A stretch of 64,000 bases of DNA, from the NCBI GenBank assembly GCA_029204225.1, contig CM055092.1, positions 61,937,535-62,001,534 on the forward strand. Reading direction: 5' to 3'. How positions within the stretch are numbered: position 1 is the stretch's first letter; each line of letters begins with the position of its first letter. The notes beneath the pieces are model-generated. The model did not search any database and was not told the DNA's origin. It was given only the letters and a program-made list of their open reading frames with translations. Of the stretch, positions 23,091-33,251 are shown one piece after another. The translations under genes were made by a program, and so were the position numbers. The DNA comes from Diphasiastrum complanatum (lineage: Eukaryota; Streptophyta; Lycopodiopsida; Lycopodiales; Lycopodiaceae).

Positions 23091-24296
23091 ATGGTTGCTG
23101 GTTCAGCTTCTTCGCTTGCAAAGAGATGGAGAGAGGTGCAAGGATCTAGGAACTGGCAAGGGCTGCTGGATCCTCTAGATGTGGAGCTGCGCAGAGAGAT
23201 CATAAGATATGGCGAGTTTGCTGGAGTGCCTAATTGTGCTTTCGACGACGAGCCTCGCTCTCGTAACCTTGGAAACAGTTATTTTAGCAAGCCTGAGCTG
23301 CTCCAACGCTGTGGCCTGCCAAGTACTGGCTACACCATTACCCGCTATATCTATTCCCTCTCAACGAACGTAGACCTCCCACAGTTTATTGTCAAATCCG
23401 TGGCTCAAGACCCTTCTGGCCGAAGCAAAGAATCGAACTGGATTGGATTCATCATGGTGGCGACTGATGCGCAGGAGATACAGAGGCTGGGTCGCAGGGA
23501 CATTGTTATCGTTTGGAGGGGCACCCGCAGAAATCTGGAGTGGTTGGAAGTCATTGAAGCGGAATTGATCCCCATCTCTGCCTCAATTCCGGACCTGAAG
23601 GCGGAAAAAGGATTTTGGAGCTTGTTCACTGACAGTGAGGCCAAGTCCTTGTTCAATAAGAAGAGTGCTGCTCAGCAGGTAACTGAAGAAGTTCAGAGGC
23701 TGGTGGAAACATATAAGAACGAAGAGCTGAGCATCACTTGTGTGGGCCATAGCCTGGGAGCTGCACTGGCTACATATAGCGCTTTCCACATTGCCGAGGC
23801 CAAGAGCAACACCACCTCACAAGCTTCTGATCATCCTGCTTCCATTCCCATAACCGTGTTCACCTGGGGTGGTCCAAGAGAAGGAAACAAAGAGTTCAAG
23901 GACAAACTTGACTCTTTGGGAGTGCACTGTTTGCGGGTTAGAAATGTGAAAGATATTCTGACAGAGGTTCCACCCTCTGCACTGGGCTACATCCATGTGG
24001 GCGTGAAGCTGGAGGTGGACTATGATAAATCTCCTTATCTCAAACCCACTACAAACACAGGAGACTGGCACAATCTTGATGCTTACCTGCACTTGGTTGA
24101 CGGCACTCATGGGCCACAAGCCGACTTCTCTCTGGAGGTCCACAGAGACTTGGCTTTGCTCAATAGGAGTGCTGATCTCTTACTTGACAGCTATTCGGTA
24201 CCAGGCATATGGTGGCAAGTACAAAATAAGGGTTTGGTCCAGGCTAAAGATGGCAAATGGTCTGAGCCTGAGTTAAATCTTGAGCTTTACATCTAA
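23091..24296 (+). CDS. Class-3 lipase, phospholipase A1-II type
   Basis: This is the only intact host-like gene: one exon, 401 residues from the chosen start. PLA1-II enzymes hydrolyse the sn-1 acyl bond of phospholipids and act in the cytosol; no transit or signal peptide is seen here. Evidence in order: AKRWREVQGSRNWQGLLDPL at the N terminus, DIVIVWRGT before the lipase core, the nucleophile elbow GHSLG with Ser221, Asp288 in RVRNVKDILTEVP, and His327 in DWHNLDAYLH (or His334). The C terminus has VNRD-like VHRDLALLNRS and a W-W motif. The family is about 400-420 residues, so this is full length. In-frame ATGs also exist at 23028 and 22935. I prefer 23091 because family homology starts there; upstream codons derive from GA repeats. 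An internal duplication of GGTTCAGCTTCTTCGCTTGC precedes the start. Confidence 0.93.
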   Translation: MVAGSASSLAKRWREVQGSRNWQGLLDPLDVELRREIIRYGEFAGVPNCAFDDEPRSRNLGNSYFSKPELLQRCGLPSTGYTITRYIYSLSTNVDLPQFIVKSVAQDPSGRSKESNWIGFIMVATDAQEIQRLGRRDIVIVWRGTRRNLEWLEVIEAELIPISASIPDLKAEKGFWSLFTDSEAKSLFNKKSAAQQVTEEVQRLVETYKNEELSITCVGHSLGAALATYSAFHIAEAKSNTTSQASDHPASIPITVFTWGGPREGNKEFKDKLDSLGVHCLRVRNVKDILTEVPPSALGYIHVGVKLEVDYDKSPYLKPTTNTGDWHNLDAYLHLVDGTHGPQADFSLEVHRDLALLNRSADLLLDSYSVPGIWWQVQNKGLVQAKDGKWSEPELNLELYI

Positions 24297-25410
24297 TCTG
24301 TATCTCCAAGCCCAGCTAGTTTCTTTCAAAATATCAGGTAGTTTTGGTTTATGCAGGTCCGTTGTTTCGATACGCCACAACTGTGGTTTGCTCACGCTTG
24401 CCAGGTAGAGCTATTGAAAGTGGATCTGTTTATTGTGGATTTTCCTGTGGTCCTTCCATAGGTCAAAAAGCAGCACTATATTGAGTATAGGTATTACATC
24501 TATTTGTAGAAAGGCATGAACATCAGTTTGATGGAAAAGTGAGTGATAGCCCAACGTTTTATAAACCGTATATGCTTTTAAAGCCTTTTCTTATACTATT
24601 TATGGGATGCAATTTGCTTCGAATTTTTTCGTGAACTTGTGTATGCATTCATAGTAAACGCCTACCTAAAAAGTCGGGATAACACTTTACTTACTATTAT
24701 CCAAAGTGATCCTTGGTTTGTATTACTCGCTGTACTAGTGATTTCTATTAAAAATGCTAACAACTTTCAAGTTCCTGTCTAGGTTAGATGCATTCAATGC
24801 CACAAAAATTCAAATATGTCATTGACCATATAGCTTGGCTGATAGATCCTGTCCTACTAATTCATGAAATTAAACAGTTGTATTTCATCCTGAATTCGTC
24901 TGCATTGTTTGGAAAGATGATAACTTTTTTCTAGAACAGGTGTATTTTTTCCCACTAATAAGTTCTATAGACAACAAATTGTCTTCAAAAGCTCCCTCTT
25001 GCTATAGATGCAAGAAACTTGGTCAGAGAATTGCATATTGTTCTCTTTCTCCTAGAACAGTCCCTCACAGAGAGAGTAAAAAAGACTACTGAGTCTTAAA
25101 TAGCTTATTTTTGAGCCATCATTGCTCAACTCCTTAAAGTCTTTCCCCGTCCATCAATTCCTTAAGGAAGTGGATAATCCTCTACACAGGTATTTGCTCC
25201 CATCAACAACAACTCCTCTCAATATCCTAGATTCTTGCCCGCCTGGCACAGTCTTCTGCTTTGGTGACCATGTGCATATCTCTCAAACAATTTCCTTGAA
25301 ATTAGAAGACAACTTTGTGCTAGGAAAGCCAAAAGCAACGGAAACAACTTCGTCGTCTAGGCAAGGCTTATAGAAGACTCCTTTAAATTAATCTCACTCT
25401 CTTTCAAATG
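24297..25410. other. Lipase 3' flank, no further gene
   Basis: The 3' untranslated region and intergenic DNA. A plus-strand frame of 83 codons at 25122-25373 has no motif and is not supported. Confidence 0.4.
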
Positions 25411-25419
25411 AATACATAT

Positions 25420-27220
25420 TTGCCGTGGACGAATGGGTGATTTTCACCCAATCGTGGCCCAATTTATCTTGTTCCACATTAATTTATCTTGTTCCACATT
25501 AATTTTTGGAACATTGTTTTGGGATATGGCACTTCCATACCAATATCAAAAGAATATGCACTATGTTCAACTCATGTGATTTCAATAGGAAATGAGTAAA
25601 GATCTAAAAAAATTTGTTGGAGAATATAGAGGAAATGAGATTCATAACATATTTGTTTTTGCAGAAACACTTAAAAAAAAAATGCTTTGACCGTATATGA
25701 GGGTATAACACAGGGCTAGCAGATGGGTGGAAACACATATCTGAAAGGGAACCACCATGACTCTGCTGTGCTCTCAATAGTGGAGCTCCATGCACAGTGG
25801 CTCAATATTTCCCCAACGAAAGAGTGAAATAATTTGAAGCTGTGGCGCCCATCATGAATTTTTCTGTTTTGTGGTATGTGTTAAAATTTCTGGAGAAAAA
25901 GGTCGTGGTATTCTGTTGATATGGGTGATCACAATACCAAAAGAAAAGGTGTACACTAGATTCTAGTTCTAAAGCCAGCTTCTGTATCTGGCTAAAAGAT
26001 GATATGAAAAAGACTGCCAAAGCAAATGCAGAAAGCTGATGAAGGTTTGTTGATCGTTCAACCATTTTATAGCTTTTGGCAACTTTGGCTTTGACGTAGA
26101 TCCCTTGTCAGAGCTATGATCTACAATACAAAAACACAGGCCTATTGGAAAGATCTCCACCATTTTTGGATTTATCTTTGAATTACTGGTTAGAGCTTGG
26201 AGGGCACTTTTTTCCATCTCTTTATGTGACAGATTTGTGAAAACGTTGGCACGGTTAATTAAAACAGCATGCGGCATCGAAAAGTTGTTCTGAAGGTCAG
26301 GAAGCTTATCCAACTCCAAGCAATCGATTAACTCCAACTCCAAGAAGTGGCTCATCTCTGTCAACTAAATGCATAACTGCATCATCACGATGATGGGAGG
26401 AGGAAAGAGGATGATAAACTGTGAGGATGGTTGGAAGGTAGAATTGGAGAGCTAAGTGGAATGGAAATCACGTCATTTATGCTAAGAGGTGTTGAAAGAG
26501 CAAAATAAAACGAGGCCATGGGTGTGTGAGCATCACCTATCTGTTAGCAAAATGGGTGATTTTTATCTTCACTCATCTGTGGCCTCATTCTACTTTTCTC
26601 CACAGAGATTTTTGGAACATGGATTTGAGATATGGAGCATCCAAACCATTATGAAAGGGCACTATGATTGACTCAAGTGTGGGACGAAGGAAATTAGATT
26701 CAAAACATTTTTTGGCAGAATTCTAGAAACCCTTCACGTAAAGTAGTTCACAAAGTCCACAAGGTGGAAAACACCCAATTTCACTGGCAGATGGGTGTCT
26801 TCCACCCCCCCTTCTGGATTACCATCAGTGAAGATTTTTTAAGATCTGTATTTGTATGTATGTGTTTTTTGGAATGTACCTTTTATTCTTTAAGCTGAGA
26901 AATGCTAAAATAGACATGGTAAATGGGATATGAAGCTTCCACACCAATAGTCAAAGAAACTGAAAAAAATCCCCTTTGCAGTCCCTAAGATAAAAAAAAA
27001 TTGAAGTTATGTATGCTCTTTAAAGCCATTTTATCAGCTCATTGGTTGTACTAGTATCTTGCAATCAAACTTTTCTGGGCTACTCAATATCATGACTTTT
27101 ATGAGCAACATAGAATTGATGCTAAGATATATCGACATACTGATCACAAATCTATTGAAATCACCCATTTGTGACTAATGGGTAATTTTATCCTATTTAT
27201 GGCATTTTTTATACTTTGTT
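25420..27220. repeat. Diverged dispersed repeat, three to four copies
   Basis: The phrases ATGGGTGATTTT...CACC, TTTTTGGAACAT and GAGATATGG...CTTCCA recur at about 25430-25700, 26545-26780 and, more weakly, 26900-26960 and 27160-27230. Each set keeps the same order. A 21-bp tandem duplication (ATTTATCTTGTTCCACATTA) lies at 25459-25502. The minus-strand frames at 25802-26364 (131 and 87 codons) have no recognised motif. Confidence 0.45.
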
Positions 27221-27830
27221 TCATTTAGGGATTGAGTTTCTTACATCTAACCTCCATCTTAGTTTCTCTTTTCCACTATGTTGCTAAACAAGAATCTTCA
27301 AACAATTGACTAGTGATATTTTTGTCATTCATAGGAGCAACCAAAGAAGGAGGGTGAAGTAGTCGTGTTCAATGTGGTGGTGGAAAGTAATAACCTACCA
27401 TTGCGTTGACTCTTGAACAAATGTCTCTTACCATCGAGGAACAACGAGAGGAATGGCTACCAATACAAGTGAGGGAACAATTTAGAAGCAATATAACAAA
27501 ATCGTAGGGGATCTTGATGACAACTATGATCGATAGGTACCTTCTACCAAAATGCTGAATATTATAATTAGTACACTCAAGTTGAAACAAAGAGGGCATT
27601 GGGAGATGGAAGATACATGAATAAAAAAAATGAATATGCATATCAAGCACTAGCCTAGTTTTTAGTGTGATGTTTGCATCCACGATTGGATGATCTCCAC
27701 CGTCAAAGTATGCTTGCTCACAATCCAACAATGTGGAACACATTCGTGCACTGAAACAGGCTCTTGGAGATGCGGGACACATTTTTACGTTAAGTTCACA
27801 GTCACGTTGGGCACGCAAACAGCCTGCGAC

Positions 27831-27832
<2 letters not shown>
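27221..27832. other. No recognised feature
   Basis: Intergenic text before the (GA)n array. No element end or coding motif is seen. Confidence 0.3.

Positions 27833-27907
<75 letters not shown>
27833..27907 (+). repeat. (GA)n microsatellite
   Basis: An uninterrupted GA run of about 37 units. Reading frames crossing it (193, 104 and 76 codons) are artefacts. Confidence 0.98.
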
Positions 27908-27909
<2 letters not shown>

Positions 27910-28227
27910 ATGGCGTCCATGGGAGAATAATGAATCTGATTCTCCACCATTCTTCACAGAAATTAGTGCTCTTTGTGTGCCCTCAGATCGTGTCCCACCA
28001 TTAGCTGTATGTGCTGAAAATTTTGCTTCCAATGGTGCACACTACACGTCTTCCTAGCAAGCTATTGCTTTTTGACAAGGTAGCCTTCTTCCAGGCTTTT
28101 CTCATAACTTGCTTAGTCTTTTTTTAAGACGATTGTTGCTCCTAGGTCGCCCTACCTCCACTGTTGCATTCAAGCTTCAGATCATGCATTTTGCTAGAAT
28201 TGATTGAGTTTGAAGCTACCTTTGTTA

Positions 28228-28243
28228 CGTCGTCGTCGTCGTC

Positions 28244-28320
<77 letters not shown>
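28228..28320 (+). repeat. (CGT)n followed by (CT)n microsatellite
   Basis: About six CGT units (28228-28245) run directly into a CT array to 28320. The LTR at 28380 begins 60 bp downstream. Confidence 0.95.
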
Positions 28321-28322
<2 letters not shown>

Positions 28323-28379
28323 AAAAACAGTATTTACAGATTGTTTTCTCACCTTTATTCCATCATTGCATCTTTTTGA

Positions 28380-29123
28380 TGTTGGATTATTCTCTTTCTT
28401 ACTAATCGACTAACCGATTTTAATCCTCATCCATTGTTTATCCAATTCTGCGGATTTTCCCGTGTCTTTACACAGTCTGCAGATTTACAAGTGTTTTTAC
28501 ACAGTCTGCAAAAATACATGGAGTTTGACAACAGTGTCGCATTTTTCACCTGTCAGGAATTGCAGAGTCGCATTTTTCGCATTTTTCAAAGTGTCTCAAA
28601 TGTTTAGAAAATGACTCTGGCAAAGTGTGGGGCTACCCCAATATTAAAGAAATGAGATTTTATGACATTGTCGTCTTTTTTGCAAAAAGCCGACATTGTT
28701 GCCTTTTTGCGACACTCTCACCTGTGGCAGTTTTAGTCCATTTCTGTAGAGTGACAGTTTTAGTTCAATTATGCAGACAGACTGTTTACGCCCAATTTTC
28801 ACCGCTTATTAGCAATCAATTTCTGAGAAGGAACTGGATGAATGCCAGCGGACACCAGCCAACTAGGAATCACATTTGACGACCTAATTACTTAGTATAA
28901 ATCAACTGTTCATACATCTCTTTTTAAATTCTGAAGTTTTTTATCAATAGATCAACAAGTATTGAATAGTTAGCTCTCTCTCTCTCCCAAGCTTGCAAGC
29001 TTGAACACTCCTGAGCATTCTAGCTCACTTCTTAGAGTTGTTTAGAGATTGTTATTGCGCTTACTGCTTATCAGCACTGCGCTTAATTCAGACTTTCATT
29101 TTAGCCGCTCAGAGATAGCTTAG
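28380..29123 (+). repeat. LTR of family B, copy 1
   Basis: It starts TGTTGGATTATTCTC and matches 58693-59308 over about 540 bp. It has a TATA-like box in TTAGTATAAATCA (about 28900) and several GTCGCATTTTT / AAAAGCCGACA blocks upstream of it. After about 28930 copy 2 diverges. A MITE interrupts the text at 29127. The true LTR end and any internal domain cannot be seen. Confidence 0.65.
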
Positions 29124-29126
29124 CAT

Positions 29127-29499
29127 TAGAGGAAGTTTGAGCTCAAAAAGGGCCTCATATAAATTCGTGCCAAGATCTCTTTTGCATTTTGTCACTATTT
29201 TTAACCAATATCTTTGAATCGATGTAACCGTTTACTAGTAGCTTAGAAGTATGACATGCAATATATAATTGGAAAGCGCTTGTCAAGCGCTTTCCAACGC
29301 ACCAATTTTTGTCGCATTTTGATATGGCAATCAAAAGTTATGTCATTGTTAGTGTAGACTCAAAATGTGACTCAAAGAAGTAACGTTACGTTAGAGCCAC
29401 TACGTCAAGAAACTATTGGGCCGCATGTACAAAAGAAGTGAATAAAAAATGAAAAAAGAATCTTGACAAAAGGCCCTTTTTGTGTTTAAACTTCCTCTA
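29127..29499. mobile_element. MITE with 26-bp terminal inverted repeats
   Basis: The ends GAGGAAGTTTGAGC... (29129) and ...TTTAAACTTCCTC (29497) pair at 23 of 26 positions, giving a 369-bp element. It is flanked by TA on both sides, as in Tc1/mariner-type insertions. There is no coding capacity. Inside, 29269-29297 is a perfect palindrome with 14-bp arms (TTGGAAAGCGCTTG) around one base. It appears to have inserted into the LTR B region. Confidence 0.75.
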
Positions 29500-30610
29500 A
29501 TGAGTACGCGACTTCGATCCGCAACTTATTGTACTTATTTACTTTTGTTTCGTTTTCATACTGAATCAATACTATATTTTATTGAGTTCAGGTTCGTCTC
29601 AAAATGTATGCATTTCTGTAGTTCTTCGTGACTAATTATTTTTCTAATAATTCAATGCATTATTGTTTGGCTACGTAGTCACTGTAGTACTGAGACCACT
29701 TGGTTGAGCCATTACCATAAATAATCAGGTATGATTTCAAAGTTAGTTACTATAAGATCGAACGTGATTTCTATCACTATTGTTTTGTTCAAAATTGATA
29801 GTCGTAATCATGCATGAAGAAAGAGGAAGATAGTTTATTCCGCTGCGCACGATAAGGTTTCTTTCTTGTCGTTCGAATTCTTTTTATTTGAATCTTATTC
29901 AACCTATCTTTCACATACCTCTTTCCGACATTTGAAGCTACCAACCAGGCATGGAAGATTAGGATTGGAAGATTCGGCAAAGTCTCTTGACATGATGCAG
30001 AATGAGGAACAGAATAACAGTACAGATGAACAGTTTAGTATTGTGTTTGGCCAAAAAGGTCAAATAGGCAATTTTTTTTGCAAAATAGTGAGTTTGGGCA
30101 AGAATCTGGACAAGAGTAAAAGTCGTAGACAGGCTGATTAAGTATAATATAGTACTCACAAATTTTGATAGAAAATTTTCACTGGCAAAATACTGATATT
30201 TTATTTTTTTTGGAATTTTTTGTAAAGAAAAAAAATTGCAAAGGATGTAATTTGTCAAAGTTTCAGACTGTGAGCAATTTCATGGGATGGTTGACAAACT
30301 CTGAAACTGTAGTTTTGTTGACAAACAAGTTCAATAGTGAAAAAAATGCTTGTTTGACAAAAAACAGAGTAAATATCTGAGACAGAATTCGTAGAGCTAC
30401 CAAAAGATTGATCTTTCATAGATCTAGCCTCAGTAGAACTGGCAGATTCTAAGATGAAGATTTGGCTAGAAAACAGAGGGATTTGACAGTAATACATAAT
30501 CTGAATAGGGTCTGAATTCTAGAGGTGATAGGCTAAAAAAAAATGTTTTGTTAAGGGTGCAGACAGATCATCAAATGATGACAAAAAATGTCACTTGGAT
30601 CACTTCTTTC
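29500..30610. other. Continuation of LTR B region and unassigned DNA
   Basis: No gene is seen. Text at 30040-30500 has TTTTTTTTGCAAAA and TTGACAAAC phrases recalling the G1 leader (1.5-1.8 kb), possibly a diverged piece in the other orientation. Frames of up to 99 codons carry no motif. Confidence 0.35.
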
Positions 30611-31192
30611 AGAGAAAATGCCCAAGTTGACACTTTTGCCAAGTATGGAGGACATGCAAGAAATCTTGGTGAATGAGGAGTTTAGGATTCTATCAAGAGG
30701 AAGATCATCTTCTACATCGCAAGTTGGAGAGGAGGAAGCTATGTTCTCGAAAGGCAATTTCAAGGGCAAAGGCAAAAGCAAGTGGTAAAAGAATTAAGGG
30801 GAGCCTTCTACTTTTGTTGGCAAAAAGAAAGATAAATCCAAGCCAAATTGTTTCTATTGCGGAGTCAAAGGACATTTTGCTAGTGATTGCTTCAAGAAAA
30901 AGAGAGATCAAGGTGAGAAGCAAACCAACCTAACTCTTTATGAAGATGGTGTTGATGAACAACTTTCAAATGATGTTTTTGTTATGTCATCTTGCTTGTT
31001 GGGTAATCATGGAGATGTTGATCCTTGGTGGAGCTACATCACATATGACATATCATGAGGAGTATTATTCATCATTGATGGCATTTGAAGGTGACAAGAA
31101 GGTGATCTACATGGCCAATGATGGTGAGTGTGCAATCAAAGGAATTAGCACAATTCATATTTCCCTCTCTACTAATAGGAATGTGTGAATTT
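30611..31192 (+). pseudogene. Copia A fragment: gag end and protease
   Basis: Reading shifting frames gives LPSMEDMQEILVNEEFRILS, then CFYCGVKGHFASDC (an intact CX2CX4HX4C knuckle at about 30860), NLTLYEDGVDEQ, then WW where IDSGAS is lost by frameshift, and NDGECAIKG. It is the plus-strand counterpart of 15.4-16.0 kb. It ends at about 31190, where unrelated DNA starts. Confidence 0.8.
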
Positions 31193-31337
31193 GACGAGAG
31201 TCATGTTGAGCTAGCCACATAAAGAATGATTTTGCATTGAAGAATGTGTACAATCCACAACTAACACAATCTGTTTGTTGAGAGGACTGCCCAAACAAAC
31301 GTTACAGAGAAAAATGTTTTAATGAACTAGAATATAA
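31193..31337. other. Boundary stretch of the H3-like block
   Basis: This is unassigned DNA between the copia fragment and the palindromic repeats. No motif is seen. Confidence 0.3.
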
Positions 31338-31510
31338 TGAGATATTGTTTCAGCGTGCGAGGTGATGAACGAAATTCTATAAATGTTACAAGTGCGCATT
31401 GAATTGATATTAGAAATCGTAAAGAAAAACAATGAGATATCGTTTCAACGTGCGCCGTTCAAGTCAATTATTTACAAAACAATAAAACGCGCGCTGAATC
31501 AATATCAGAT
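31338..31510. repeat. Palindrome-armed repeats, left pair
   Basis: There are two units. Each starts with an arm ATATCGTTTCAACGTGCG (31340 and 31434) and ends with its inverted partner GTGCGCATTGAATTGATATT (31392) or GCGCGCTGAATCAATATCAG (31489). Units start 94 bp apart. The same arms occur on the other side of the H3-like gene at 33.25-33.58 kb. Confidence 0.7.
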
Positions 31511-31813
31511 TTTAAAATAAGAAAATCACATTTGCATCAATCATCTCCAGTTCCTTGTATGTCATTGCACCCGACATTGAAAAGATTTCAACTAACTTAT
31601 GTACAGGTTTTTTTGCATCTGTGTATGTGCATGATCAAATTCATTTTTATGCACACTGGGTTGCATATGTCATCGTTATTTACATATAATGACAAAACAT
31701 ATAAACTCCAATGGCCATTGCAATGACAAATTGGCAGGTGAGTCTGAATTAAAGTCTAAACAAAATATCTCAAGAAATATAGCATTAGCTAATTTGTGAT
31801 AAAAAAAGCTTAC
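31511..31813. other. Sequence beyond the H3-like coding remnant
   Basis: No supported coding frame. On the minus strand the codons just upstream end AAG-TAA, but the same bases (AAGTAAGTAAGC) resemble a splice donor, so the gene could have continued here in spliced form. Confidence 0.3.
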
Positions 31814-32230
31814 TTACTTGATTATGCATGGTGCCATAATCAACGCTGCTTTTGTTGTCACATTTCTCACGTATCCATCAATATAAGATTTTTGAAAAGC
31901 GGAATAGTGAATACTATTTAGAAAATGGATAGGCGATAGTTCTAATTCTACAAAAATTGGTGTCTGATAATATTCTAGAAAAATCCAAGTAATCCCCACT
32001 CCAACATCGTCCCCTAACATTTTATCTTTATTTTTTAATTCCGATGTGTCTAGCGCAGTCAGGGTATGATTGATTTTAGTACAAAGAGATTGAAAAATGT
32101 AATGCTTGCCGAAAGATTTTAGATAAGTGAAAAGTAATTGATTGTATTGTACATACTTATTAGAATCTACAAAAGTTAATTGAGGAGGGGCGGGAAGAGA
32201 TATAACAGCACGTTTGGAAAAAAAATATTG
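31814..32230 (-). pseudogene. Unknown C-terminal domain of the H3-like gene
   Basis: About 134 codons are open without a stop, ending APCIIK. Readable stretches are LTFVDSNKYVQYNQLLFTYL, LDTSELKNKDKMLGDDVG and FLEYYQTPIFVELELSP. The composition is that of a folded protein, with spread hydrophobics, aromatics and few repeats. I recognise no family. It continues the SPxK-rich frame after a frameshift in one of two poly-T runs (about 32221-32252). It has no ATG of its own near the start, which suggests it is the C-terminal part of the same gene. Confidence 0.5.
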
Positions 32231-32249
32231 ATCTGCACATTAAAAAAAA

Positions 32250-32690
32250 AGTCTAATTCTTCATTAGTAGGACGAGGTGGAGAAGAGAGTTGTGTGGACT
32301 GTTCAATAGATTTGGGAGGAGAGTCAGGAGAGGATTTAGAAAATGATTTTTGTGTCTTGGGAGGAGATTTGGAAGGGGATTTAGAAACTAATTTCTGAGG
32401 AAATTTAGAAAGTGATTTGTGTCTTGGGAGGAGAATTGGAAAGGGATTTAGAAACTGCTTTTTGAGGAGAATTGGAAGGGGACTTAGATAGGGATTCAGA
32501 AATTGCTTTCTGAGGAGAATTGGAAGGGGACTTGGATAGGTATTTAGAAACTGATTTGTGAGGAGATTTAGAAAGGAACTTCAAAGAGTAAGAGAAAGAA
32601 GAGGAAGAGGAAGAAGAAGAAGAAGAAGAGAAAGAAGAAGGGGATGAAGAAGAAGCTAATGGCTTAAGAATAGCCATCACTTTCTTTGGA
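32250..32690 (-). pseudogene. Ser-rich S-P-x-K tail of the H3-like gene
   Basis: The 91-codon frame at 32405-32680 has a Ser run, then repeats such as SKSPHKSVSK and SKSPSNSPQKA. After a shift near 32430 the pattern continues to about 32255 with KSPSKSPPKTQKS and SSPDSPPKS. S-P-x-K occurs at least five times. Such motifs bind the DNA minor groove in linker histones and some H2B tails (established); function here is inference. At DNA level it is an imperfect tandem repeat of about 50-60 bp. It overlaps the end of the histone-fold frame by four bases (TGATG region). Confidence 0.55.
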
Positions 32691-33251
32691 GGTTCTGAGG
32701 ATCTGTTTTGACAACAACATGTTGAACGGTTGTTGGTAGCCTCTTTGGTTCAACCTGTTTCCTCTTTCTCCCTAAAGTGGTGGCAGCAACAGGTGGAGTA
32801 GAACAAGGTGGCCGAAGATTCTGTGCAAATATATCGTACAAATCCCTCATATGAAATATCAACACAAAATCTTTTTGTCTTATTGTTACCCTTCTACCAT
32901 GAACTACAGCTACAACACAATCTGAAAAGAATTTTATTTGAAAATCTTCATAAGCTTTATGTGGTGTTTCAGCTATAGTCACAATCCACCTTACATCTGC
33001 TAAAATATCCCTAGTCCTCTGCTTGATACATCTTTGCATGCGAGCCTTGGGGATCATGAGGTTCATCATTTTTTGAAACCTTTTTAGCCATGCAGGATCT
33101 CTGGGATGACCCACTCTCTTTGGTGCTGCTTGTTGTCTATGAGATGAAGGTGGAGATCAGGTGGTGGTGGAGGTGGTGTTCTTTGTCTAGCAGCACCATG
33201 TATAGGCACTCCGTCTGAGCTGAGCCTTGTTGTCTGCTTAGTCCGTGCCAT
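32677..33251 (-). pseudogene. Divergent histone H3-like gene
   Basis: The frame starting at 33251 begins MARTKQTTRLSSDG; its first seven residues are those of histone H3. K4, R8 and S10 are present, K9 is Leu, and in the later AARQR the K27 position is Gln. After a frameshift in the CCA-rich Pro run (about 33150-33180), a second frame aligns ungapped with the H3 fold: FQK = Y54-Q55-K56, IPK = 62-64, QR = 68-69, D77, D81, R83, F104, D106, H113, then RRVTIRQKD = 115-123, and R131 (about 32847). H113, R116 and D123 of the H3-H3' interface are kept. The length of loop 1 matches H3, not CenH3. A basic GRKRKQVEPKR follows. It looks decayed, with at least three frameshifts at homopolymers or short repeats. 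Confidence 0.78.

Noticed and set aside
25802-26364. Minus-strand frames of 131 and 87 codons as genes
   Set aside because: They overlap each other in different frames, show no motif and fall inside the diverged repeat zone.
32677-33251. Identification of the H3-like gene as CenH3
   Set aside because: Alignment to canonical H3 needs no loop-1 insertion, and the tail starts MARTKQT. The loop length and start fit H3 better, so centromere identity is not supported.
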